DNA of 64,000 nucleotides from Rusavskia elegans (Eukaryota > Ascomycota > Lecanoromycetes > Teloschistales > Teloschistaceae): assembly GCA_011316305.1 (NCBI GenBank), contig SAUG01000069.1:62001-126000 (forward strand), read 5' to 3'. Of the stretch, positions 24,620 to 36,003 are shown in pieces. The notes under the pieces are model-generated. The model saw nothing but the letters and a program-made list of their open reading frames with translations. It was not told the origin of the DNA and did no database searches. The position numbers were made by a program, and so were the translations under genes. Numbering within the stretch: position 1 is the first letter of the stretch; each line of letters begins with the position of its first letter.

Positions 24620-25869
24620 TCATGGTTTGTCGATCCATGAGAGCGACATAACCTGTTTTCCTCTGCGAAAAGGCACGACCTCAATCTTTCCGTCCGAAGA
24701 AACAATCGACTTCGGGATGGTATCATCTGACTTCTCCAGTCGTATGCACCGTCTTGATGGGTCGCTGAGCTGATCAATCTTGTAAAACCTTTTCCCATAC
24801 GTCGAAAGAAAGCCTTCAAGCGTTTCTTGCGTGATCTTGTGGTTACTGATCCAGCCGTTTTCGATAGCTTGCTTCAGGGCGTCAATGACCAGAATGCTCG
24901 TCCAGCCTAGAGAGAAATCGGGGGTCAGCATATTTTAGACAGCTGAAAAAGTACAGCTAAGAGGGCGATCCTTGGTATGCAAAGGGCTCGGGAACCGCAC
25001 TCGACTCTTTCTTGACGTCTTGCAAGTCCAGATCGGTACTTTTAGGAACTAAGTGACTACAGAATCTACTTACCTTGAGTAAAGCAGCCAGCCGCAGCAT
25101 TGCTTTGTTCTTTCGATTGAACAGGATGGGGTGCGGAGTCACTTCCAAAGAAGAATTTCCCTGATCCATCCACTGCTGCTCGCAAAAGGGCTATACGATC
25201 TTCTAATGTCTTCGCGATGGGTTTGCAGAAATTGTACACGTCTTGCTCTGCATTCTCGGTAGTTATGAATAGATGATGAGCTGTAATGGTTGCTGCCACG
25301 GTTGGTCCGCATTGCCGGACGGCTTCGACCCCTTTTGCAGTACTGACGTGTTCAAGTACGATCCTCAACCGTGGAAAGGCAGCGTGAAGTCTGTGCAGAG
25401 TTGGGACGAATGCTGCTTCCGCTTGCAACACTTCAATATCCGGGGTTTCGCCGTGTAAGTTCAGAACCAGGTCGTGTGCTTGCATGGCTTCGAAAACGGG
25501 GTAATACTGTCCTATGTCAAGGACTCCATCCTGAGAATTCGTGGTGACTCCAGCTGGATATAGCTTGACTCCATATATAATCTTCGATTGGGCGGCTTCG
25601 GCGATCACATCAGGGTTGATAGTTGGGTGAAGATATAAGGTCATAAGAAATTTGACTTTTGGAGCTATTTGTGATAATGCCTCGTGATAGGCGACAGCTT
25701 GAGAGACCTGAGTAATTGGTGGTTGCAAGTTGGGCATGATCAGTGCCGTATCGCATCCTCCTTTTTCGATGTAGGGAGTCACTAAATGCATCATTGCATC
25801 CTGCCGCAAGTGACAGTGAAGGTCAGCGGTAGGTGGTAATTCAATCTGTTCAAGCGAAGTGAGATCCAT
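24620..25869 (-). CDS. URA4: Dihydroorotase
   Basis: Exons 25869-25074 and 24906-24620 encode 360 aa, matching the PyrC/Ura4 class (about 350-365 aa). Metal and catalytic motifs are complete: DLHCHLRQ near the start, the carboxylated lysine in GVKLYPAG, NLHGE, VLEHVST, ITAHHL and FFGSDSAPH. The single intron (167 nt) falls just after CFTQ; joining it to GWTSILVIDAL restores the spacing expected for the following helix. The usual Pro-aromatic after TQ is Gly-Trp here. The enzyme cyclises N-carbamoyl-L-aspartate to dihydroorotate, step three of de novo pyrimidine synthesis, in the cytosol. The start codon is 258 bp from that of the divergent DUF3752 gene. Confidence 0.95.
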
Positions 25870-26127
25870 CTTGATCTTCTCGCCTCTATCTAAAATTTGT
25901 TGGGTCGAGATTAGTGAACACAGAATTTTAGTTTTGGCTTGAGTGTGAGTGTGCCAACAATCATATTTCCTCTTTCTGTTGTGAATCTGCCAGCTGCGTA
26001 GACGCTATCACCCCCATAAAGCTAGAAACAGCATAGTGGCGGTTTTACTTCGGTACAAGGAGCGACCGATGGACGTCAATTTCATTTTATCTTAAACAAC
26101 GAGAGATATCACAGTACGTAACACAAC

Positions 26128-26997
26128 ATGACGACCGCAGGCCCAGAACTACCTCCCCACCTCCTCGCCAAACGAAAGCGCCAACAAGAAGCGGAAGCAC
26201 CCACTCCCCAACCCCAACCCCATTCCCGCAGCTCCTCCACATCCAGCAACACCTCCGCCAGCAAACGGCGCCGAACAATAGGCCCCGCCCCACCGCCAGC
26301 TCCTCTATCCGAAAGACCCTCTCCACCACCAGAATCTCAGAACCCCAACCAAAACGACTCCTCCTCAGAAGACGACTCCTTCGGCCCCTCCCTCCCCCCC
26401 ACAAACAGCCAAACCCCAAACCCCCATCACCAACAAACCCTAACTTCACAAACCCCATCGGAAACCACACCCACACCCCAAAAGCGCGAAGAATGGATGC
26501 TGGTCCCGCCCTCCAACTCCGACTGGTCCTCCCGCATCGACCCCACAAAACTCCGCAACCGCAAGTTCGCCACGGGAAAAGGCGCCAAAGCGCCCTCTTC
26601 TTCCAAGGGAGGAGGTATAGATACGATCTGGACCGAAACGCCCGAGCAAAAACGACAACGGTTGCAGGATGAGATGATGGGTGTTAAGAAACCCGCACAA
26701 TTAGTCGATGGGGGTGAAGAGGCTGAAGGGCGGAGAGGGGGGGAAGATGAAGCGGAGAGGAGGGAGACTGAACGAAGGATAAAGGAGTTCAATGAAAGGA
26801 ATAGAGGGGTGGGGAGTTTGTATGAGGAGCATAAGAAGGGGGTGCCGAAGGAGAAGGAGGATGATCCTAGTAAGAGGGCGTTTGATAAGGAGAAGGATAT
26901 GGGTGGGGGGATGAAGATTGGGCATGCGAAGCGGAAGGAGATGGTGGGGAAGGCGGCGGATTTTGGGTCGAGGTTTGCGGGTGGGAAATATTTGTGA
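26128..26997 (+). CDS. GPALPP-motif (DUF3752) protein
   Basis: A single-exon gene of 289 aa. It carries two GPALPP-like motifs (IGPAPPP and FGPSLPP) in a disordered, proline-rich N-terminal half. The DUF3752 region follows: EEWMLVPP, DPTKLRNRKFATGKGA, TIWTETPEQKRQRL, a charged helix, and a basic C-terminal part with RAFDKEKDM and ADFGSRFAGGKYL. Human GPALPP1 and fungal relatives are little studied; nuclear localisation is plausible from the KRRR cluster near residue 48. The ATG at 26128 is the first in frame and directly precedes a conserved-looking LPPHLL segment. It converges with the GT90 gene, leaving only 139 bp between stop codons. Confidence 0.9.
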   Translation: MTTAGPELPPHLLAKRKRQQEAEAPTPQPQPHSRSSSTSSNTSASKRRRTIGPAPPPAPLSERPSPPPESQNPNQNDSSSEDDSFGPSLPPTNSQTPNPHHQQTLTSQTPSETTPTPQKREEWMLVPPSNSDWSSRIDPTKLRNRKFATGKGAKAPSSSKGGGIDTIWTETPEQKRQRLQDEMMGVKKPAQLVDGGEEAEGRRGGEDEAERRETERRIKEFNERNRGVGSLYEEHKKGVPKEKEDDPSKRAFDKEKDMGGGMKIGHAKRKEMVGKAADFGSRFAGGKYL

Positions 26998-27135
26998 AGG
27001 GACGATGCAGGGCTAAAGATCCATTGGAAGAACAGACGTATTGTAGATGAATGAATATTCTACGAACCAGATGTCTTTGAAATGTTGTATGTATATTCCG
27101 TACATTCAGATCCACACGCAGACCACTGAACCTCA

Positions 27136-30100
27136 TTACATAGAAAACCCGATATCATCTCGCGCATCATCCGTCAACCTTCCCCACTCCAGCAACAACC
27201 TATAAAAAAAAATCTCCATGTCCTCCTTCCTCATAACCTTTCCCACCCAGTCCCTCCCCTCCTCCGCAATCTTCTCTCCCTCTTCCGCCCTCGCCTTCAT
27301 CTCCGTCACGCCCTTCCTCCCACCTTTCCCCTCTGTCGCCTTCACGCCATGAAAATACGCCAATGTACTCCATAGCCCGTGAAGGCGTATATCAATAGGA
27401 ACGAAATGTTTCCACGCCGTCACCCTCCCATCCCACCACTCCCGAAACACACCCGCTACTTTAAAGGGCAGAGAGCGTGACTGCAAGAATGGGATGAAGC
27501 GGCCAGAGAAGCCAGCGCCATCGAGGTCGATAAGGTATTTATAATGCCAATGCGATTGGAAGTCTGAAAGGCCGACAACGCCGAATTCGCGTAACTGAGC
27601 GGGGCAGTCGTCGTCCCAGCAGCGATCGATCTTGTTGACGAGGGCGATGGAGCTGATGTTGAGGTCGAGTTCCGGGAGCATGGCGGACGGAACGTGGTGG
27701 GTTGTGTAGGTGGGTTGATAGCGGGCGTTCGAAGATATGTGGGGAAAGGAGGGAAGGAGGATGGGAAATTTGGTAGAGGCGTTATTTGCGAGATGGACGA
27801 GCCGTTGACGGGCCATGCCTTTCCATTCGCCATAACGCGACAGGCCTTCGGATGTAGCACCACGCCAAAACAGGGTGGATTCTTTTTCGGCGAAAGGAAG
27901 ATCAGGGAATTCGTCGGTTGGGCGGTAGACCGCTTTGTCTATATAGTTCCAAGGGGATGGATAGCGGATGTCGGCGTAGCCTGCGGCCTTGGACTGCGAG
28001 AAGACTGGATAGAGGACTTTGGAGGGTTTGAAGGCGGCCGGGGATAGGTAGAAGCCATGGAGGTGGGCGAGGTCGGGCTGATGGCAGGGGGAGGCGGACA
28101 GGGTCCAGTTCGAGAGGAAGAGACCAGTGGAATGTGGGGCTAAACAGTTGGTGCAGAGCGGAAGGGTATCCCAGAGATGAGAGCGGCGGGCGAAAGAGGA
28201 AGGGTGGCAAGATATGGAGCCATGAGAATGAAAGGTGGGCTGGAAGGAGTAGTCAATGAATGGCTTGTCGGGGGAGCTAGGATCGGAGAAATTCCAGCCG
28301 GCTGCGCGGTCCTTGCTGGTCTCGTTGAAAGGGTTTGACTTAGGAGGTTCGGTTGGTACGCTGTCGGTGTGAAGACCTTGTAGGTCGTTGTACGGTATCG
28401 CTATTCTGGGCTCGTCATTGATATTGAAACCCAGGTCCATGTCCGGGATCTTCTCGATGTAATTCTTCATCATTGCAATGACTCCGTCGAGCATCCATCG
28501 ATGAGTTGGCTTGACGTCCGGACCGATTTCCGCTTTACCTGAACGAATCCTGATTTCAGCGACTTCATTCCAAGGGTCACTGATCGCCTCGCGGGTTCGT
28601 CTCCTGATCTCTGAGGGCTTGAGCGCCCAGAACAACTGCAGGTCGTCCATGAGGTTGTCGAAGTCATCGATGACAGCAGAAAATCTTTCTATAGCATAGC
28701 GGTGCCAAGCATCGAATCCAGGAGGAGGGTTCCTTTTATAGCGCCGTTTATACTCGTTCACACATTCGCCAAGGCCGTTGCTTGTAGATGCCTGTTGAAG
28801 CCAGGCATCGTGCTGTGCCGAGGCTGCGGTGAGGAGTGAGTCGATTGGATGAGCAGAAGATCCAGAATATTGCGGCAATCGCAGAAAGCTCCATGACCAG
28901 AATACAAGAACGACAATACCTATCGCCGTAAGAGGCACACGCCCGTGGAAACGAATTCTCGGCGTCGGACCGTTCACATTTCTATCTGAAGACAGAGCTT
29001 GGAGGTACAGTATGAAGCAGACTGTCAAGGCTACAACAAGCTTGACGCTACTCGATGCTGGAGGTAAGAAGGTAGGTGGATCCGCAGTCCATTGCGCAAG
29101 CGAGAAAAGGCTTGCGTACGACATTGAGATGTAAAGGCACAATGCCAGGTGCAGTGGTCCGTAGATCAATATCTGTAAAGGTTAGATCGCACCGATATCA
29201 TGAGGGCTGACACTGACAAGCTTCAAGGCACAAGGGAGTGCTATCGTCAATAGCAAGGTCCAAAAGGCTAGGCTCCCCCAATAAACCGAGCCTGGAGAAA
29301 GCACCCATATCCATTCCCGCGGATGTGTAAAAAACGCAATGAGACCACCCAAGGCAACAAGAATAGCAGAAGCCTAAAAACGATGTTGTCATTCGACAGG
29401 GCTTGTAAGCAGATTGAAGTGGAGAGACTTACGAGCAGGACAAAAGCCACAAATACTGCTGTACCAGCCTTCGTCGCGCCTGCTGTAGATACTTGCGGTT
29501 CAAGTGTGGCTGGTAGGTTTATAAGGACGAAAAAATCCAAAGATACACCCAGAGCTTGCATCAATGGGATACCCAGGCGGTAGAGGTCAGAAATAGGACA
29601 GATGTAGGTTGACTGAGGAGATGATGTGCAGGAGACGATGAAGACGTAGGTAATGCCTAGTACAGTGGTCGGCAAGACATATCGATGCTGCCCAAGGAAC
29701 AATCTTTGAACGAATGAACCGGATTGCTGGTCATGAGAGGTATTATCATTAGTAGATCTCCGGCGCTGTTTCCACCAGTAGTCATGTACAGCCAGCAACA
29801 AGGGAAGAAACCCCTAGGTGACTATTAGTAGACGCCAAATAGGCTGTACGAGGACGCTTCTACCTCGGCTCCACTAGCTATACATTGATGGCCGTTCAGT
29901 AGCACGCGGACGATCTGAACACGACAACACAGAGCGGATACCAGGAGCACAAACAGCCATGGCCGGCTTGATACCGAGGCCGTGGACTTGCTAGCAACCT
30001 GGACCGAGGGGACCTCTTCCGGGAAATGGCAGGCTCTGTCATCATCGACATGACGTGGAGGATTGAAGAAGCTGGCACCTGTAGAAGCACGGAGCAATAG

Positions 30101-30337
30101 AAGACCGAAAGCAGAACAGAACAGGAAGACTACAGTCGTTTCAATTGGACGTTCTATCTGTAATTAGACGATGGAAGATACAAGTCATCATAATGCTGGA
30201 CTGACCGAAGACCGGCGACTTTTGAAAATCCCAAGAGAGATTGATAACAACGAAAGCAAGAACCCTGCTCATGCAATTAGTCTATTGATCCTACCAACCA
30301 GATTGAAGATGGCATACCCCCATACCCAAATGATCAT
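27136..30337 (-). CDS. Multi-pass membrane GT90 (CAP10-like) glycosyltransferase
   Basis: Supported exons on the minus strand: 30264-30206, 30157-29864, 29813-29433, 29373-29218 and 29172-27136, all joining in frame. The N-terminal third has about nine hydrophobic segments (for example LPTTVLGITYVFIVSC and LAFWTLLLTIALPCALKL). The C-terminal part is the CAP10/GT90 domain: IPYNDLQGLH, PSPWNYIDK, ESTLFWRGATSEGLSRYG, then YKYLIDLDGAGFSGRFIPFL and a conserved basic ending. Homologues such as Cryptococcus Cap10/Cxt1 and animal POGLUTs transfer xylose or glucose to glycans or proteins; the donor here is unknown. The 5' end is uncertain. An ATG at 30337 gives a good start (MIIWVWGYAIFNL, about 989 aa in total) only if a 30-nt intron (30294-30265) is removed, which is unusually short. 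Confidence 0.85.
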
Positions 30338-30884
30338 TCTGCTCCTGATTTGTATAGAGTTGCAGGGCAGGTGCCCGCCGACATTGCTAATTCATGTTGG
30401 CCCTACGATCGACCAGACCGAAGTGGCCCCAATAAAACCTGATGAACAAGGGAGCGAGGGGACTCAAAGAGGGAATCATGAGGCTGAAACATGCATATGA
30501 TCGACCGCTAAAGCGCCAAGACATGCGACTTCCCGCGTGCTTAAAGCGCCTCAACTGCCACGAGCAAATCTAACCAGTAGCAACGTCGAAACCTTTTTCT
30601 ACAACAACGATGATCAAGTGGTCCTATCGATTTTTATTTATCAATTGCGTTTGATCGCCGATGTCGTTGTTGTTGGAATCTCAAGACACTTTCAGTAATA
30701 TGCATGTTAAGATTGTGTTTCTGCTGCAGTGAATACCTCGATATGCTACGAACCTTGACCCATCTTGTGTGCTATCCAAGATCGTGTATTTCGTGCGACA
30801 TACCATTCTACCTCTACTGATCTATGGTCCTTCACCGTCAAAATTCATCTCCAATTTCACTGATTTTCTACAATTGCTGAAAAC
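30338..30884. other. Intergenic, divergent upstream region of the GT90 and KRE33 genes
   Basis: 547 bp between two start codons, presumably two promoters. The true GT90 start exon may also lie here. No other feature seen. Confidence 0.5.
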
Positions 30885-33800
30885 ATGCCTAAAAAAGCGC
30901 TTGACTCGCGCATCCCAGCGCTAATCAGGAATGGCATCCAGGAGAAGAAGAGAAGCTTCTTCATCGTTGTGGGTGACCATGCCAAGGATGTCATTGTGCA
31001 TCTACACTACATCATGTCCAGTGTCGATATCAAGCAAAACAAATCCGTTCTGTGGGCGTACAAGAAAGATCTGCTCGGCTTTACTAGTCATCGGAAGAAA
31101 AGAGAGAACAAGATCAAGAAAGAGATCAAGCGTGGAATCCGTGAGGCGAATACAGAGGACCCGTTTGAGCTGTTCTTGGCCCTGCACAACATCCGATATG
31201 TCTACTACAAGGAAACCGAGAAAATCCTGGGTAATACTTTTGGCATGTGTATACTACAAGACTTCGAGGCCATCACTCCCAACCTACTGGCGAGAACCAT
31301 TGAGACCGTCGAAGGTGGAGGCTTGGTATTACTGCTCCTGAAGGGTATGACCAGCCTGAAGCAACTCTATACACTCTCTATGGACATACACTCCAGATAT
31401 CGGACTGAAGCCCATGATGATGTTGTTGCTCGCTTCAATGAACGTTTCGTCTTGTCTCTGGGAAGCTGCGATGCTTGTCTGTTCGTTGACGACGAATTGA
31501 ACGTCCTGCCAATATCTGGTGGGAAAAACGTCAAACCCCTACCTCCACCGGATCCGGATGATGAAGGGCAATCAAAGACTAGGAAGGAACTGGACGGTAT
31601 CAAAGAAGGTCTTGTCGATTCACAACCAGTAGGCTCCCTTATCCAGCTGGCAAAGACAGTAGATCAGGCGACGGCTCTTTTGACATTCGTCGACGCAATA
31701 GCCGAGAAGACCTTGCGAAGCACCGTCACTTTGACCGCTGCAAGAGGGCGAGGAAAATCAGCGGCCTTGGGTGTCGCCATCGCGGCTGCTGTGGCGCACG
31801 GATATAGTAACATCTTCATTACTTCACCTAGTCCAGAAAATCTGAAAACCTTGTTCGAGTTCATCTTCAAAGGATTCGATGCGCTGAACTATCAAGACCA
31901 TCTTGACTACAACATTATTCAATCTACCAACCCAGATTTCAACAAAGCTATCGTGCGAGTCAATGTCCACCGCCAGCACCGACAGACCATACAATACATA
32001 CGGCCCCAAGATTCCTATACTCTGGGCCAGGCAGAGCTACTGGTAATCGACGAGGCAGCGGCGATACCACTCCCGTTGGTTCGAAAGCTGATCGGACCTT
32101 ACCTCGTCTTCATGGCCTCAACCATCAACGGATACGAAGGCACGGGGAGGTCACTCTCACTCAAGCTGATTCAACAGCTACGAGACCAATCAAGATCAGC
32201 CGCCAGGGTCAACGGCAAGAATGACAGCGAAGCAGCCACGAATGGGGAAGTAGCTTATGCGGGCGGTCGTACTCTGCGAGAAATCACCCTTTCGGAACCC
32301 ATACGGTATGCACAGGGCGACTCCGTCGAGCAGTGGCTTAACAAGGTTCTCTGTCTTGATGCAACTCTACCCACATCAAAGATGACCACTCTCGGCTGTC
32401 CACATCCTTCAAAGTGCGAACTGCTGCATGTCAACCGTGACACACTCTTCTCATTTCACCCTGTATCCGAAAAGTTCCTACAGCAGATGATCGCACTATA
32501 CGTTGCAAGCCACTATAAAAATTCTCCCAACGACCTTCAGCTCATGAGTGATGCTCCAGCCCACCAACTCTACGTCCTTGTCCCTCCCATCGACGACGAA
32601 AGCCCCCGGCTCCCAGAACCCCTGTGCGTCGTTCAAGTCGCCCTCGAAGGCCAAATCAGCAAAAAAAGCGTCCTCAGCAGTCTCAGCCGCGGCCAACGAG
32701 CAGGCGGCGACCTCATCCCCTGGCTCGTAAGCCAACAATTCCAAGATGAAGAATTCGCCGGGCTCTCCGGCGCACGTATCATCCGCATCGCCACAAACCC
32801 GGAATACATCCACATGGGCTACGGTACCCAAGCTCTCCGACTCCTCACAAATTTCTACGAAGGCAAATTCGCCGATCTCTCCGAATCCCACTCCCTCTCC
32901 GATGAGAAACATGAAAACATCGTCCGCGTCACAGATGCCGAACTCGAATCCTCAACTCTCTTATCCGACAACGTCAAAATCCGCGACATCCACAGCATGC
33001 CACCCCTCTTCTCCAAACTCTCCGAACGGAAACCTCAACTCCTCGATTACCTCGGCGTCAGCTTCGGTCTCACCGCCCCTTTACACAAATTCTGGAAACG
33101 CAACTCCTTCGCGCCCGTCTATCTGCGCCAAACTCCCAACGAACTCACAGGCGAACACTCATGCGTCATGCTCCGCACTCTCGCCTCCAGCTCCAACAAC
33201 ACCGACACCGCCTGGCTCGGAGCCTTCGCCCGCGACTTCCACAAACGTTTCCTCTCGCTCCTATCCTACCAATTCCGGACCTTCCCCTCCGTCCTCGCGC
33301 TCAGCATCAACGAATCCGCAAACATCGGCGCAAGACTCGATACCGAGTCGCCGCCCCAACCGCTCACGCGCTCAGATCTCGACGGGTTATTCTCGCCGTT
33401 CGATTTGAAAAGATTAGATAGCTATGCGAACAACATGCTCGACTACCACGTCATCATCGACATGATCCCCTCAATCGCATTCCTGTATTTCACAGGCCGT
33501 CTCTCCCCTACGGTTTCCTTGACCGGCGTACAGCAATCCATCCTTCTGGCCATCGGACTTCAGCGCAAAGTGCTCGAGGATGTAGAGAAAGAACTAGGTT
33601 TACCGTCAAACCAATTACTGGCGATGTTCGTGAAGATAGTGCGGAAAGTAGCGACTTTTTTCCGCGGACTCGTTGCGGGTACGGTTGCGGAGACGATGCC
33701 GAAGCCGGTGGACGAGAGTGCGGAGAAGGTGGATGTGGACGGTGGGGTCGAAGTCGTTACGAACCCAGTGCCGAGGGATCTGGAAGAGGAGTTGAGGGAA

Positions 33801-34174
33801 GGAGGGGAGGAAGTTAGTAAAGAGTTGAAGGAGAAGCAAAGGGCGTTGATCGATGCTCTGCCGCTTGACAGGTAATTCCCCACCCCACCAGCCCCTTCAC
33901 ACCACCTCACTGAATCTGATTGGCTAAGTCTCACCCTCCTAGATACGAAATCGAAACCGGCGGCCCGGGATGGGAGGAAGCCGAAGCCCAAGTGCAACGT
34001 GCCGTAAAAGCCAAGGGAGACAAAGCGGATGTGACGGTGAGCGTAAGATCTTCCAAAGCGGCGGGGGAAAAGAAGAGGAAAAAAGGGGAAAGTGCCGAGA
34101 AGATATATGCGGAGGAGATTGGGGATAAGGAGGCGAAGAGGTTGAAGAAGGGGATGAAGGATAGGGGTCGATGA
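30885..34174 (+). CDS. KRE33: RNA cytidine acetyltransferase (NAT10/Kre33)
   Basis: Exons 30885-33871 and 33943-34174 give 1072 aa, close to the yeast protein. The N-terminus MPKKALDSRIPALIRNG and the DUF1726 region match. The helicase-like ATPase has a Walker A (ARGRGKSA, about residue 287) and a DEAAAIP box (about 387). The GNAT acetyltransferase core shows RIIRIATNPEYIHMGYGTQA (about residue 630). The C-terminal tRNA-binding-like region is followed by a lysine-rich tail encoded by exon 2 (EKKRKKGES, KRLKKGMKD). The enzyme makes N4-acetylcytidine in 18S rRNA, and in tRNA with the adaptor Tan1, in the nucleolus. The 71-nt intron lies just before the basic tail and joins PLDR|YEIE in frame. 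Confidence 0.97.
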
Positions 34175-34494
34175 GGAGGACTTGGATGCGCAGTTGCGTA
34201 AACTGGGGGTTGTGTTTTGTTAGTAAGAGAGGGGGGGGATGGGAGAGTCTAGGTGGTGTTGATAGAAACTATCAATCTTTGAACGTGTCTATTTGGAATG
34301 TTATTACTAAATGATATACTGACGTGTGAACGAAATGAAAATTAAAACAAGAGTATCAATGATGAATTTCAAAATATATCATAATTATAAACAGCAAAAC
34401 ACGACCCCTTAGAAATTATAAACCCATCCAAACAGTCGGAGTCCAGCTCCCAATCGATCCAAAGGGTCTTACTTACCTTACGCCCTTCGCGTCC
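34175..34494. other. Intergenic, convergent 3' flanks
   Basis: AT-rich between 34290 and 34410, consistent with polyadenylation regions of two convergent genes. No gene seen. Confidence 0.55.
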
Positions 34495-35677
34495 TCAAGC
34501 AAAAACACACCCCGTCCTCCTCTCCCGTCCCCTCCACTCATTAACCAGCACCATCCTCTCCTGCATCTCATCCCCAAAGCCCCCAAACCATCCCAGTAAC
34601 TCACCCATATCCCTACGATCCTCATCATCCACCCACTCATCATCATGGATAGCGTCAACATCAACGTCATCAGCATTGGCATTAACATCAGATTTCGCAT
34701 CCGTGTATTCATCGTCCGCAGAAGCATCATCATCGGCCGTGAAGTACATGGACTCGTTATCATCCCCTTGCCCATCCTCACTCACCTCCTCCAACCACTT
34801 AAAGATCTTATTTTCCTTCCCCATCGCCGACCACTGACCGTCCAGCAAGCTAAGGATCTCGCTGAAAACTGCTCGCTGGCTTGGGACGGAATTATATTCT
34901 TGTCCATAGCGCGCGATTAGCATTTCTGCGAAATCGTTTTCAAAGGGAGAGGGAGAGTGTTGGTGGTGTTGTTCCTCTTCAGCGACCACATCTTCTAGTT
35001 TTTCGAGGAGGGTTGAGATATCCAGGGATGGCCAGGAGAACTCACCGTAGAGATGAGAGGCATTGCGCGGTGTAGCGGGAGGGGCCTGTAGAGGTGGAGA
35101 TGGGAGTGGAACGTTGGGTGGTGGGAAGGGAGGAAATCCGGTATGCATGTCTGGGGCTGAGAGTTGAGACTTTTGTTTTAGTTGATAAGGTGATAGAGAA
35201 CGAAACCAGTCAAGGTCCGTTCGAGAGTGGTGGAAAAGGGAGTACGAAACACGGTAGAATACCGGGTCTGTGGATGGCGATTGCGAATGGGGCGACTTCT
35301 GCTGGGAAGTGCGATGCGCAAGCGGATGCAGGGGAAATGAGACGAGGGCAATTTTCGATGGGTACATAAGCAGTCGTTTGGATAATGGCATTGTGGTTCT
35401 CCGCTGAGACAACATAGCCGAAATCATTGTTCATTGTTGGGATGCCACAAAGGATTTCCATGATCATTTTCCTCACCCTTAACCGACAGTAGATATTACC
35501 GAAAACACCTTTGTCTGGCGTTTGCGCGGTAGCAGTGACCAAGTTCGCATCTTGGTATCGATTGATGGGTGAACGATCTTCAGTCATTGAACGATATCGC
35601 TGGTCCAAAGTGTCTCTTAGCAGACGGCAAGACGGCTTCCTTGCCTCGGGACAAGTACTGAGAAGGTCAGTAGCCAT
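34495..35677 (-). CDS. Unrecognised protein with acidic C-terminal region
   Basis: Two exons, 35677-35366 and 35298-34495, encode 371 aa. The intron (67 nt) joins IIQTTAY to KSPHSQSPST in frame with a CAG acceptor. The N-terminal 100 residues look globular (RDTLDQRYRSMTEDRSPIN, VRKMIMEILCGIPTMNNDFG). A proline-rich linker follows. A helical segment contains WPSLDISTLLEKLEDVV and GQWSAMGKENKIFKWLEE. The last 100 residues are highly acidic (runs of D/E with MYFTADDD) and end with GWFGGFGDEMQERMVLVNEW and a basic tip. I do not recognise a family. No signal peptide or membrane helix is seen. A further intron inside the first exon cannot be excluded. Confidence 0.6.
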
Positions 35678-36003
35678 TTTTCAAGAGCAATCAGAAGCAC
35701 TGGTGTTTGCACTCACTACCAACCATCAATATGTAAGCTTGCCCGTTTGACGTCGAAACTTTCGTGAAGGAGATGCTGGGATTTTCCGTATCGAAGACAA
35801 TGAAGGCAAGATCTGGGTGGAAAGCTGATTCTTTTTCTTTAGCAGTCGAAAACAAGGTGCTCCCCGGTGTCTTAATCGCACACGATATAGAAGACAGAGC
35901 GGAGGGCATCCCGTATCGAGGTTTAAGGCTCTCGGTTCGCAACACCCTCGGATTTGAGTGCTCTCCAACGTGTTCCTATGAAAAAAAGGTAAATTCGAGC
36001 CTC
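35678..36003. other. Intergenic between two minus-strand genes
   Basis: Upstream of the 34495-35677 gene and downstream of the NTR2-like gene. Open frames on both strands lack recognisable content; an upstream exon of the former gene could lie here. Confidence 0.45.

Noticed and set aside
24907..25073. Extra dihydroorotase exon encoding EPFAYQG within the intron
   Set aside because: It resembles the usual TQP(Y/F)A motif, but there is no GT donor after it and no phase fits; the two-exon model has the expected helix length.
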